A stretch of DNA of 21,497 bases from the NCBI GenBank assembly GCA_910584945.1, contig CAJUDY010000052.1, forward strand, positions 1 through 21,497. Direction: 5' to 3'. Of this stretch, positions 8,041 through 16,522 are shown piece by piece; the first letter of the stretch is position 1; each line of letters opens with the position of its first letter. The notes below the pieces were generated by a model. That model was not told the origin of the DNA. It searched no databases and saw only the letters and a program-made list of their open reading frames with translations. The stretch is from an uncultured Lachnospiraceae bacterium (lineage in GTDB: Bacteria; Bacillota; Clostridia; Lachnospirales; Lachnospiraceae). The translations under genes were made by a program, and so were the position numbers.

Positions 8041-8467
8041 GGTTTACAGGTATAGTGATAATAATATGCCGAAAGGGAAAGAGGATCTGGCAGATTCAGA
8101 GAATATAAGATATAGAATTGGAGATCCTGTAGAGCCTATTGAAATCACTTATGAGATGCGATTAAATAAAGAATTATATATACAGGAAGTGGTAGACAAA
8201 TATGGAATAAACCTTAAAGGTTCAGGACAAAAAATTCATATAATGTATGATCCTGATTACATAAAAGGTCCCGGTTATGTTTCTGAACTTTACCCCAATA
8301 CCATAATTTTGGGACCTCAGGCTCTGGTTAGCGAGTCTGAATTGGCTAATACAATTGCTCATGAATTAAATCATTGGAGAAGCTGGTTAAAAGGGGGATG
8401 TGCACCAGAACCATCAGCATATGCAGCTGGTGACAGTTTATCGGATTATATCAATGGAGGAAGATGA
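7766..8467 (+). CDS. Orphan VgrG C-terminal module with HELNH metallopeptidase-like toxin
   Basis: The frame is open from 7676, but the first usable start is GTG 7766, giving 233 residues. Bases 7733-8040 are almost identical to the hydrophobic segment of the VgrG at 4874. After the shared MAGLV the sequence switches to an AT-rich toxin of about 140 residues with AHELNH (HELNH at 199-203) and APEPSAY (Glu215 a possible third ligand), ending DYINGGR. This tail is typical of HExxH toxins at the ends of clostridial Rhs and VgrG proteins. The spike domains are missing, so this is an orphan module that would need recombination into a full vgrG to be delivered. If expressed from the GTG it would be a membrane-inserted self-toxin, which explains keeping the immunity gene that follows. 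Confidence 0.8.
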   Translation: MAEQTISDAISGRLGDTEKYVRKALAGSVVGFLTGASGLMMRGASLGKVLSLGFGEGFLGSAASQGLLNEDGEINWALAIGDGMFSAVMAGLVYRYSDNNMPKGKEDLADSENIRYRIGDPVEPIEITYEMRLNKELYIQEVVDKYGINLKGSGQKIHIMYDPDYIKGPGYVSELYPNTIILGPQALVSESELANTIAHELNHWRSWLKGGCAPEPSAYAAGDSLSDYINGGR

Positions 8468-8468
8468 G

Positions 8469-8804
8469 ATGTGGAATGACTCAAATAAAGATATTTTGGA
8501 TATTCTTGAGAAAGTAAATAAAAAAGAAACTTTACCATTTTGCTGCCCTGTATGTGGCAAAGTGGAAGCGCACATTTATATGTACAGATGGAAAAAAAAT
8601 AATAAAGGAAGCGTTTGGGCCTGGTGTAGTGCTTGTAAAGTCAGTGCACATGAAAGAGTAATACTGCCGGTATGGTGGGAAAATGCTGATGTATTAGATG
8701 AAAATCTGTTGGGAGTTCATCCAGATATGTTAGAAGAAAAAAAAATGTTTGTTGATGAATATGTAAACAGGTTGATGAAAGGTTGTGATGAAGAGATTAT
8801 ATAG
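8469..8804 (+). CDS. Putative zinc-ribbon immunity protein
   Basis: The start is ATG 8469, with GGAGG at 8456-8460 and one base after the toxin stop. In-frame ATGs farther upstream lie inside the toxin gene. The 111-residue protein has two CxxC pairs (CPVCG at about residues 26-30 and CSAC at about 55-58) around a Trp-rich hairpin, forming a probable zinc ribbon, and a helical acidic C-terminus. There is no signal peptide. Position directly behind a toxin module, small size and AT-rich composition support immunity. The family is not one I can name with certainty. Confidence 0.72.
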   Translation: MWNDSNKDILDILEKVNKKETLPFCCPVCGKVEAHIYMYRWKKNNKGSVWAWCSACKVSAHERVILPVWWENADVLDENLLGVHPDMLEEKKMFVDEYVNRLMKGCDEEII

Positions 8805-8936
8805 CTGGGGTGGAATATAAACAATGAAAGACCAAAGAAAACTCAGATCAATTTGTAAACAACATAAGAACTTTACTGAAAATGAAAAGGTTAATATATC
8901 TTGAGTGCACTACAGGGATTGACAGAGTTGAGCTGA

Positions 8937-9056
8937 AAAACTTTGGATATAAACGATGTAGAAAAAGAAAAACGTACAATATTAAAAGAAGCAGAAGGAA
9001 AGACGATGACGGAACAGGAACAGCCGGTAGAAACGGGAAAAGATATAAAATTATAA
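8937..9056 (+). pseudogene. C-terminal remnant of an unidentified gene
   Basis: The 301-bp gap 8805-9105 holds no intact gene. In one frame, 8937-9056 reads as a plausible protein tail (DVEKEKRTILKEAEGK, then EQEQPVETGKD) bounded upstream by a TGA. The charged, extended ending resembles the end of a VgrG or neighbouring structural protein, but I cannot assign it. The 8824-8904 frame (26 codons) is another possible fragment. Confidence 0.35.
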
Positions 9057-9105
9057 GATAGCAGTTTAAAGGATTTACAGAATTGGAATTAAGTGGGAAT
9101 GCGAA

Positions 9106-9726
9106 ATGAATCAGTCTGGTTATTTCCCTGAACAAAACCCGGAAACGAGAAAAAGACAGTTTCTGGACAGTATCAGGGCATGTATGGAAAAGAGAAGCAG
9201 GCATCTGGAAACGGATGTCCGGAAGACGTATGAGGAACAGAAAACAGAGATCCTTAAGTCCTTTCAGGAGGTATTCCAGGAGGGAAGGGAGCAGATCAGA
9301 GTCCTGCAGGAAGCGCATGTGAAATTTCCCGTCTGTTATATTCATCTTTCGTATCTGTTAAGCGGGGCTCTGACAGGAGAAAGCAGGCTTAAGATTGATT
9401 TTTATGACCGGCGTTATTTTGCGGATCTGCAGGAAGTGGAATGTTTTTGGGATTATCGGATGCTTTTCCCGGAGTATGAGCAGGAGCTGTATGAGATGGA
9501 AGCGCAGCTGAGGCAGGAACTGCCACGTCTGACTGCCTGCGAACGACAGAAGGCCGGGATTTACTTTCAGACGGGTAACTTTATTGTTCTGGAGCCGATC
9601 CTGAAGGTGCTGCTTGACGAACCGGAGATCAGAGAATGCCTGGACGGATGCCTGGCCCCTGAGGTGCAGATTTTTTATGGAGCATATCTGGACCAGTCGG
9701 AACGGATTGGAGGATGGGAGCTGTGA
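9106..9726 (+). CDS. Conserved-looking protein of unknown function, first gene of the spike operon
   Basis: A 206-residue protein starts at ATG 9106 with GGGAATG upstream. The N-terminal 75 residues are charged, helical and probably coiled coil. A middle region contains FPVCYIHLSYLLSG and the aromatic FYDRRYF and CFWDYRMLFP stretches. The C-terminal half is helical, with TGNFIVLEPILKVLLDEPEI. There is no signal peptide or membrane helix. GC content matches the vgrG backbone, unlike the cargo genes. It is four bases from the next gene, and the chain of overlaps through 14095 indicates one transcript encoding spike components. By position it may be a cytoplasmic assembly or loading factor. I do not recognise a named family. 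Confidence 0.75.
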   Translation: MNQSGYFPEQNPETRKRQFLDSIRACMEKRSRHLETDVRKTYEEQKTEILKSFQEVFQEGREQIRVLQEAHVKFPVCYIHLSYLLSGALTGESRLKIDFYDRRYFADLQEVECFWDYRMLFPEYEQELYEMEAQLRQELPRLTACERQKAGIYFQTGNFIVLEPILKVLLDEPEIRECLDGCLAPEVQIFYGAYLDQSERIGGWEL

Positions 9727-9730
9727 AAAA

Positions 9731-10261
9731 ATGGATGGTTATTTAATCAGGGAACTGGGAGGAATCCGAAGGCCGGATATAAAAGACTATAACCAGGTGA
9801 TCAATTACCTGGCTTTTGAAAAGGGCCTGTATTATGAGATGCCGGAAAGGAGTATCTGTGTACTGAACAATGAGGCGGATCTCGGACTCCTGATTCTGAC
9901 GCCCTTTCCCCTGTTTCATGCGGAAGCAAGAAAATCATTAGATCTTTTCTTATGGGACTGCAGGTACAGGGAATATGTTTTTCTGGATCAGAAAAACAAC
10001 AGAAGCGAACGGTATTATCTTCCATTTTTTCTCCGAATAAACGGAAACGTGGACGGAGGAAGGGATAAAAACAGAGGGATCGTTCATCTGACGGGAACAT
10101 GGCCGGAAGATATTCCGGCGGTTTATCTGCAAACAGGAGAGAAGCTGCAGGTGCTGGTCAGGCTTGCGCTGTTGGAAAGCCTGATGAGGAGAGGACTTGA
10201 CGGAGTGGAAGCGATCCCGGTTCGGATACAGGAAGGCGGTGCAGAAAATGGCGGATTATGA
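9731..10261 (+). CDS. Conserved-looking protein of unknown function, second gene of the spike operon
   Basis: The start is ATG 9731, with GGGAG at 9716-9720; frames extending upstream lie inside the previous gene. The 176-residue protein is a mixed alpha/beta soluble protein with ILTPFPLFHAEARKSLDLF and YYLPFFLRING stretches and a leucine-rich terminal helix. It has no membrane segment and no known motif. The last 14 bases overlap the start of the DUF4280 gene, and the previous gene ends four bases upstream, so the three are almost certainly co-translated. A role in spike assembly or effector loading is inferred from position only. Confidence 0.75.
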   Translation: MDGYLIRELGGIRRPDIKDYNQVINYLAFEKGLYYEMPERSICVLNNEADLGLLILTPFPLFHAEARKSLDLFLWDCRYREYVFLDQKNNRSERYYLPFFLRINGNVDGGRDKNRGIVHLTGTWPEDIPAVYLQTGEKLQVLVRLALLESLMRRGLDGVEAIPVRIQEGGAENGGL

Positions 10262-11966
10262 CAAAGATATAACAGGACAGGAAGGATACAGCAGCGTATA
10301 TGCGTACATAGAGGCCAACTACAAGGAAGAGTGGTCAAAACGAAATGTGAAAAGCGGTATTCTTGTAGACTGGGGGCTTGTGGCTGCAAACCGTTGGGAG
10401 CAGTTTGAAGCTGAGTACCGGTCGAATTATGCAGATTATTCTGCGGACTATGCTTCGGACGCAGAGTTTCAGGCCCGGATGGCCAGGAAATACCAGGAGA
10501 TGCAGGAATATTATCAAATATATGAAGTTCCTGCCGAAGAACAAGTGGACGTATTTTCCGACATGGATATCCAGAATGCAGTGCGGGAGGAGATGGAAAA
10601 GGACGCCATGGAAAAGGCCAGCGACAGCGCAGCGTTGGCTGCTTTTGAGACCATAGGTGAAGGCGTGCTTCAAATGAATCATGAAGAGCGGCAGACAGAA
10701 TCGGAAAAAGCGCTGGAAGCTTCCACAGAGTCAAAAAACAGCCAGACCAACAGGGAACTTGAGGAGGCGCTGAAAGAAAAGGCGCAGGACAATCCGGAAT
10801 ATCTGGTCCGGGGCGCGCCGCTGAGATGCAGATATGGTTCCCATATGCGTTATCTGGATATGCTGGAAGCTCATGGGGTTTATTTGAATGATGATCCGGT
10901 TATGCACCGGAAAGACTGCAAAGTCGGGGAGAACATCATGCCTTTCGGGATATGCAGCTCTCCGGTCCATAACCTGAAGAGGAGAGATTCCTTTTTTGCG
11001 GGAGCGGAAACTGATCAGGAAGGAAATTATCTTCATGCTCCGGACGACCGGGTGATCACGGGGTTCGTATGTGTGCCGGAGATTGCCGACGACGGCTGGA
11101 AAAACTGTAAAAAGGAAACAAAAATTGCGCAGGATGCGACTCCGGTAACAAAAGGGAAGGATGCATGCATATGCTATGAAGCGATCACAACCGCATCCTA
11201 CCTGGTTTGCAAACATGGAGGAATTATAGTTCCGCTGGGAAGCGGACAGCTGAAGTTTTCTACTTATACGGCGCCGTTTCTGAATTATCCGTTTGTCGAC
11301 CTGAATGGAAAGAAGAAAGAACTGGATGAGAAGGATCAGAAGGCGTTTGAAAACTGGTGCGATCTGCACAATATTCCGCCTGATTATCCGGGTACAGAGA
11401 AATATATGGAGTGGTATCAGAACAGGATCAGAAAACTGGAAGAGGAAGGAGCGTCTGCAAAGAAGCTTCGGGCAGCATATGAAGAATGTCTGGACAATGC
11501 GTACTGGCATGGGCTGGATCATATGGGGCCAGAAGAACGGCGGTCGGTCCGAAATATGGTGTCTCAGTATGCGCGGTCGGGTCTGCTGGAAGATGAGGAA
11601 CTGGGAGAGATGCGGAAAAGATATTCCGGACTGCGTCTGGACTGCGAATATAATTTGCAGAAGAATCTGGCCGGTGCTACGCCGGAGGAAGACGGTTTCT
11701 ACCGGTATTATACAGAAAAGGCAGAGACGTTCGAACAGGAACAGAAAGAACTGGAGGCGCAGATGCGTCAGGCCAGCCACATGGAAGATTCCGATGCGGT
11801 CATTGCCGCAGCAAATAAAATCCGGGAACTTAAAAATGAAAAAGAACAGACATACGGATATTTCAGTCGGGAGGTGGAACGATATTCCGACTGTCTGGAT
11901 GCAGAACGTAAGAGGCAGGTCCAGGAGGTAGAAAATCTGTTTAAAGAGCAGGGAGTGAGCCAATGA
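10248..11966 (+). CDS. DUF4280 PAAR-like spike-tip protein with coiled-coil C-terminus
   Basis: ATG 10248 (AGGAAGG upstream) is preferred to a TTG at 10197. Of 572 residues, about 1-180 are acidic and helical with many Tyr and Glu. About 185-330 carry the DUF4280 signature: RGAPLRCRYGSH, a spaced DCKVGENIMPFGICSSP, CICYEAITTASYLVCKHGG and a closing PLGSGQ. Paired cysteines and histidines suggest metal binding at the tip, as in PAAR proteins. About 370-572 are long charged helices, likely coiled coil, with no toxin motif. Known PAAR and DUF4280 proteins cap the VgrG spike. Here the gene overlaps the adaptor candidate by four bases (ATGA at 11963-11966) and lies just before a toxin-free vgrG, which fits that role. 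The C-terminal half could be a docking arm for effectors or a toxin I do not recognise. Confidence 0.88.
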   Translation: MADYDKDITGQEGYSSVYAYIEANYKEEWSKRNVKSGILVDWGLVAANRWEQFEAEYRSNYADYSADYASDAEFQARMARKYQEMQEYYQIYEVPAEEQVDVFSDMDIQNAVREEMEKDAMEKASDSAALAAFETIGEGVLQMNHEERQTESEKALEASTESKNSQTNRELEEALKEKAQDNPEYLVRGAPLRCRYGSHMRYLDMLEAHGVYLNDDPVMHRKDCKVGENIMPFGICSSPVHNLKRRDSFFAGAETDQEGNYLHAPDDRVITGFVCVPEIADDGWKNCKKETKIAQDATPVTKGKDACICYEAITTASYLVCKHGGIIVPLGSGQLKFSTYTAPFLNYPFVDLNGKKKELDEKDQKAFENWCDLHNIPPDYPGTEKYMEWYQNRIRKLEEEGASAKKLRAAYEECLDNAYWHGLDHMGPEERRSVRNMVSQYARSGLLEDEELGEMRKRYSGLRLDCEYNLQKNLAGATPEEDGFYRYYTEKAETFEQEQKELEAQMRQASHMEDSDAVIAAANKIRELKNEKEQTYGYFSREVERYSDCLDAERKRQVQEVENLFKEQGVSQ

Positions 11967-12553
11967 AATTCACAGAACAGGAAATCGAGGCCATGCGGAA
12001 AGCGGCGCAGATGGAAGCACATAAAAGCATCCATGATGATTATGTTTATATAGGAAGGGAGCGTCTGGAATTTACAGAACAGGATCTGTTCCATCCTTAT
12101 GTACGGATCATGCTGCCCAGAACGTTTCTGAAACTGCCGGAGGAATTTGCCAGGAAGATGTATCCATCGGAATACCGGCCGGATGTAATACGGACCAGTC
12201 CGTCCATGACCGTAAATTTTGCATTTTCCTGTCTGAATTCTCAAATCCGGATGGATGAGGTAATCATGTGTACGCGGTATTATCTGGAAACCATGCGTCG
12301 CATGTACCCGGGAAATCAGTATCTGGATAACAGCGAGCACTTTATGGATAAGGAGGAGACCCGGATACTGGGCTGGTATGCTTTCAGCAATCCGACGCTG
12401 GACGGGCATCGGTATAATATCCATGCTTTTACAGAGATAGAAGGAAAGCTTCTGTTCTGCATTTTTAATTCGTCCGGAGAAATTTTTGAAGAGTGGAAAC
12501 CATATGCCCTGGAAGTGTTTGATTCGGTCAGATCAGGAAGAGAAACGAGGTGA
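11963..12553 (+). CDS. Probable DcrB/EagR-like (DUF1795-type) adaptor protein
   Basis: A 196-residue soluble protein. After an N-terminal helix come the strands YVYIGRERLEF, then MLPRTFLKLPEEFA and TVNFAFSCLN. The C-terminal NIHAFTEIEGKLLFCIFN strand pair is followed by EEWKPYALEVFDSV. This order (short domain motif, surface strand, amphipathic last helix) resembles the DcrB/PsbP-like fold of Eag adaptors. In type VI systems these shield hydrophobic segments of PAAR or VgrG effectors before firing. The effectors in this window have such a hydrophobic segment. It overlaps the PAAR-like gene by four bases and is six bases from vgrG. A truncated homologue exists at 19800. The assignment is from pattern, not a proven alignment. 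Confidence 0.6.
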   Translation: MKFTEQEIEAMRKAAQMEAHKSIHDDYVYIGRERLEFTEQDLFHPYVRIMLPRTFLKLPEEFARKMYPSEYRPDVIRTSPSMTVNFAFSCLNSQIRMDEVIMCTRYYLETMRRMYPGNQYLDNSEHFMDKEETRILGWYAFSNPTLDGHRYNIHAFTEIEGKLLFCIFNSSGEIFEEWKPYALEVFDSVRSGRETR

Positions 12554-12559
12554 TATCAG

Positions 12560-14095
12560 ATGAAAGCAGAAAGAATTCTGACAGCGCCGTTTGAATTTGT
12601 TCAGATCATAAAGTGTGAGATACAAAAAGCGGTCAATGAACATGGTTATGCCATACTGAAAGGTTATATTTCTCCTGACAGGGAGGAGCAGTATCTGCTG
12701 ATGGCCGGTGAACAGACAGAAGTTACCATCCGGGCTGTTGAGGATGAGAAAGAAAGCAGGCAGATCTACTGCGGGATCGTGGAAGACATGAAAATCATTC
12801 ATGAAAACGCTCTGTGTCTCATGGAACTTCGAATCGTTCCCTATACATATCTGATGGATCTGAAGCCGGTCCGCCGTTCCTTTCAGCTTCCGTCCATGAC
12901 TTATCAGGAAGTGCTGGACTGTGTTGCAGGTCAGTACCAGAGCGGACATGCGCTTATGAATATCGGAGCGGGCACTGCGATTGGTGAACCGATCGTACAG
13001 TATCAGGAGACGGACTGGGAGTTTGTCAAACGGCTTGCCAGTCATTTTCACGGAGTCGTTGTGCCGGGTTATGCTTCTTCCGGAGTAAAACTGTATTTTG
13101 GCCTGGTGGAATGGGGCGGAGCTGCGCAGATGTCGCCTTCCGCTTATCGTGTGCAGAAAAGAATGGATGAATTTCTTTATAAAAAGCAGAATCGGGTAGA
13201 AGGGCTTATGGAGGATGACAGTCTCGTTTTCATTGTGGAGGATCAGGAACTGTATGAAGCGGGCGAACTGGTGGAAATGAACGGACGCACCCTTTACGTG
13301 GAGCGGTCAGAGAGCAGGCTGGACGGGCATCAGCTCTGGAATACTTACTGTCTCAGAACAAAAGGCGGGCTTCGAGTTCCGAGACAGTACAATGAAAAGG
13401 TGATTGGAGCTTCCCTGGACGGCAGGGTGACCAGAGTACGTGCAGATGTGGTTCAAATTTCCTTAAAAGCCGATGCAAAAGGAGGAAGCGGGAAATGGTT
13501 TCCCTTTTCCACGGTCTATTCATCGCCGGATGGAAGCGGCTGGTACTGTATGCCGGAGCCGGGCGATGAGATTCGCCTTTATTTCCCGACGGAACAGGAA
13601 AAACATGCATATGTAATTAGTTCTGTCCATCTGCCGGTAACCGCACAGGCGTCTTCCTCCGACCGGCAGCCTGCCGTTGCAGGGGCATTTTCTTCCGGTC
13701 AGCAGTCTGCCGCTGCGGGGGCTTCAGCATCTCCACAGCAAACGGCGGCCAATAATGGTAAAGCAGCAGAATTAAATCCAGGAGTCTGCCGTTGTGATCC
13801 CACACATAAGACCATATACACTTCGTCAAAAAAAATGGTGGATTTGTCCGAGCACAGTATCCTGCTGGACGCAGGAAACGGGATGCGCATCCTGCTGGAC
13901 GATACAGCCGGTATCACCATCGAAAGCCCTCTGGGGGTTTCCATCAAATCTGACTCATTCATTGACATTTCCAGTCTGAGCAAAACCGTGGAAATCGCAG
14001 GGGCGTCCGGAGTGAATATTACACAGAAAGAAAGCAGCATCAAGATATCCGAAAGCAATGTGATCTATCATAATGCGAATGTAAAGGCCCAGTAG
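12560..14095 (+). CDS. vgrG: Toxin-free VgrG spike protein (type 2)
   Basis: ATG 12560 has GAGGTGAT a few bases upstream. The 511-residue protein is a diverged relative of the VgrG at 4874. About 1-285 is the gp27-like base, including QYQETDWEFVKRLASHF. About 290-355 is the OB domain, with GKWFPFSTVYSSPDGSGWYCMPEPGDEIRLYFP. An Ala/Ser/Gln-rich linker of three imperfect repeats lies at about 359-397. About 398-511 is the needle with short repeating strands. It stops where the effector VgrG continues into its hydrophobic segment, so it is a structural spike without cargo. It is the last gene of the intact operon, 15 bp before the broken effector VgrG. A decayed second copy of its OB region lies at 19985. 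Confidence 0.9.
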   Translation: MKAERILTAPFEFVQIIKCEIQKAVNEHGYAILKGYISPDREEQYLLMAGEQTEVTIRAVEDEKESRQIYCGIVEDMKIIHENALCLMELRIVPYTYLMDLKPVRRSFQLPSMTYQEVLDCVAGQYQSGHALMNIGAGTAIGEPIVQYQETDWEFVKRLASHFHGVVVPGYASSGVKLYFGLVEWGGAAQMSPSAYRVQKRMDEFLYKKQNRVEGLMEDDSLVFIVEDQELYEAGELVEMNGRTLYVERSESRLDGHQLWNTYCLRTKGGLRVPRQYNEKVIGASLDGRVTRVRADVVQISLKADAKGGSGKWFPFSTVYSSPDGSGWYCMPEPGDEIRLYFPTEQEKHAYVISSVHLPVTAQASSSDRQPAVAGAFSSGQQSAAAGASASPQQTAANNGKAAELNPGVCRCDPTHKTIYTSSKKMVDLSEHSILLDAGNGMRILLDDTAGITIESPLGVSIKSDSFIDISSLSKTVEIAGASGVNITQKESSIKISESNVIYHNANVKAQ

Positions 14096-14110
14096 AAGGG
14101 AGGCGGCAGA

Positions 14111-16236
14111 GTGAGCGGGATTACAGCAGGAGAGCTGCATCTGACAGGTGGTCCCGTCTCCAGTCAGATCCTGGACTTCTCCATGCGGGAATACCCGGGA
14201 GAGCATTCCAGGGCGGAACTCACCGGAACCATGGAAGTGTCAGAGGGTGGAACCTCGGGCTTTCCGTGGCTGGAGGAGAACAGCCCGGTGGAAATCCATG
14301 TGGACGGAATGGAGCGGGCGCTGTATAGTGGAATCATCCAGAAAGCGGAGTCCCGGGAAGAGAATGGATACTGCCTGCTCCGTCTGGAGCTGTGCAGCGG
14401 GAGCATCCTTCTGGATCTGAACAGCATCTGCCCGAAAGGAGCCCCGGAAGGATTTTACGGAACGAAGTGAGGGAAAATTCTTCCAGACGCTGGGGCGAAA
14501 TGAGGTCAGATGCGGAACTTAAAATAGAAAAGAGGTCCTTTCAGGATATATCCATGACCTGCGGGCAGATCATCCGGAAGGCGGCTGTGGAGTCCGGAAT
14601 GACCGTGCTCTGCCCGGAAGAACTGGACAGGAAGCCGGTTGGTTTCCCGGTCATCCAGTACCGGGAGACAGACTGGGAGTTCATCCGGCGTCTGGCGAGC
14701 CGGTACGGGCTGTCGATATACCCAGAGCCGACCATGGGCGGAGGAAAGCTGTGCGTCGGACTGCCGGAGACCGGGACGGTAAAGCCCATGTCCTGCCTGG
14801 GCTATACCGCCCGGATGGACCGGAAGTTCTATCAGGCAGGCGGAGAGCAGGAAGGAAGAGACCGCCGACAGTACCGGACCTGTGAAGTCCGCAGCCTGGA
14901 CCTGTTCCGGGTGGGAGACCTGGCGGAGTGGGACGGAAGACAGCTTCCCGTCTGCGCCAGAGAAGTACATATACAGGGCGGATATCTGGAATTCACTTAT
15001 GTACTGGCGGACAGAAGCTGGACATGGCAGAGACGGCTGGGAAACCCGAAGATCTCCGGGATGTCGCTTCTCGGGACCGTAAAGAGATGCGCCGGGGAGA
15101 CGGTGCAGCTGGAGCTGGACATCGACAGCGGAAGATCCGGACAGCCCTGTTATCCATGGACCTGGGTTCCGACTACGGGGAATTTGATGTACATGATGCC
15201 GCAGGCAGGGACCCGCGTCTCCCTGTATTTCAAAGGAGACGAAGAAGAGAGCGCCATAGCGGTGAACTGCATCCGGAGCGGAGAAGGATGTAAAGAATCC
15301 GATCCTCTGGACAAAAGCCTGACCACGGAACACGGGATGCAGATGCGCCTGTGCCAGCGCGACATGGGAGTCGTGACGCTGAAGGAAAAAGTGCTTCTGG
15401 ACGACCTGGCGGGCATCCGCATGGAAGGGAGCGGAGGGCTTCACATCCTGGCAGCCGGAGAAGTGAGGCTGGAAGGACAGACGGTGAACCTTAACGGGAA
15501 CAGAGGCGTGACCATGTACGAAGGGAAAGCCGTCCTGGATCTGGAAAAACTCCAGGATGCAGGAGAAGGCGCCCCGGTCCCGGAAGTGACCATAACTGCC
15601 GCCGGAAAGGTGGAACTGTCCGCAGAGGAAGGAGAGGATACAGTCCAGAACCGGGGAGAGAAGGTTACGTACTATCTGGCATGGGAGCATGCGGATCTGA
15701 GCCATCCATCAAACCGTTACCGGGACGAGCCGGAGCAGAAGGACTATGACTGGGCACAGTGGAGGCTGAACATAGCCGCCGGAATCGTGGTGGTGGGAGG
15801 CGCGGCCATACTGGGAGCGACGATAGCAGGTGCAGCTGCAGGAGCGGGTATGACCGCGTTTGGAAGCATCAGTGCCGGGGACGCTGCATTTTCCGCCGGA
15901 GGAGCCGTCTTCCTGACCGGGAGTCTGTATGTGGCGGAGCAGACGATATCGGACGCCATCAGCGGAAGGCTGGGAGACACGGAAAAATATGTCAGAAAAG
16001 CTCTCGCAGGCAGCGTTGTCGGATTCCTGACCGGAGCCAGCGGCCTGATGATGCGGGGGGCCAGCCTGGGGAAGGTTCTGTCGCTGGGATTCGGGGAAGG
16101 CTTCCTGGGGAGCGCTGCAGCGCAGGGACTGCTGAACGAAGACGGAGAGATCAACTGGACGCTGGCGATTAGTTAATACGATTGCTCATGAATTAAATGA
16201 CTAGAGAAGCTAGTTAAAAGGCGGATGTGCACTAGG
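14111..16236 (+). pseudogene. Second effector vgrG copy, broken by insertion and with a decayed toxin
   Basis: GTG 14111 has GAAGGGAGG upstream, exactly as at 4874. The first 102 codons match the intact copy. Then a net insertion of 101 bp, just after the LLDL codons, shifts the frame and ends the first part at 14470. A second frame, possibly starting at ATG 14500, carries the rest of the base, OB, needle and hydrophobic parts to 16176. It stops at LAIS, before the toxin. Bases about 16177-16236 are a corrupted copy of 8348-8406: the HELN-coding stretch is visible, but the second His codon is lost and TAG stops appear. It therefore once carried the same HELNH toxin. The second fragment could still be made, but without the N-terminal base it should not assemble. 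Confidence 0.88.
15185..16058 (+). repeat. Long direct repeat, copy B (vgrG core)
   Basis: This is the partner of 5847-6720. It would allow homologous recombination deleting about 9.3 kb, including the whole intact spike operon, or exchange of toxin tails between the two copies. Confidence 0.85.
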
Positions 16237-16315
16237 AGGCGAAATGGCGGTTAAAACATTGTTGCTAAAGTTTTCTGATTTATTAGGGTTTGATTAGGCA
16301 ACAAAAGAATTATTA

Positions 16316-16478
16316 AACTCCCTTTTCGGAAAATTATTTCTGGTGCTTATTAGCTTAGACTAACATGAATATCTATATACTATACGCCCAAAATACAATT
16401 ATAAATGTAGTTTTAGTCGTCAGAAATATATATTTATAGGCTTGTCTTCAGTGGAAACACAATTACAAAAAGGGAGTT
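16316..16478. repeat. 11-bp inverted repeat bounding an AT-rich segment
   Basis: AACTCCCTTTT at 16316-16326 and its exact reverse complement at 16468-16478 flank 141 bp of non-coding AT-rich DNA. They lie in the 286-bp gene-free stretch 16237-16522. That stretch also holds a 17-codon frame at 16243 with AGGAGG in front, which looks like the start of a lost gene. The pair might be the ends of a miniature inverted-repeat element or chance. No target duplication is obvious. Confidence 0.3.
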
Positions 16479-16522
16479 GTTAAAAAATCAAATAGAGCAA
16501 TTGGGAAAGAATAGTATGAAAT

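Noticed and set aside
9614..9730. Upstream extension of the second operon gene
   Set aside because: It lies within the previous gene and has no ribosome binding site; ATG 9731 is well placed.
10731..11963. Antisense open frame of 410 codons opposite the DUF4280 gene
   Set aside because: The + strand frame carries the clear DUF4280 motif; the antisense product is Phe/Ile/Arg-rich without any recognisable domain.
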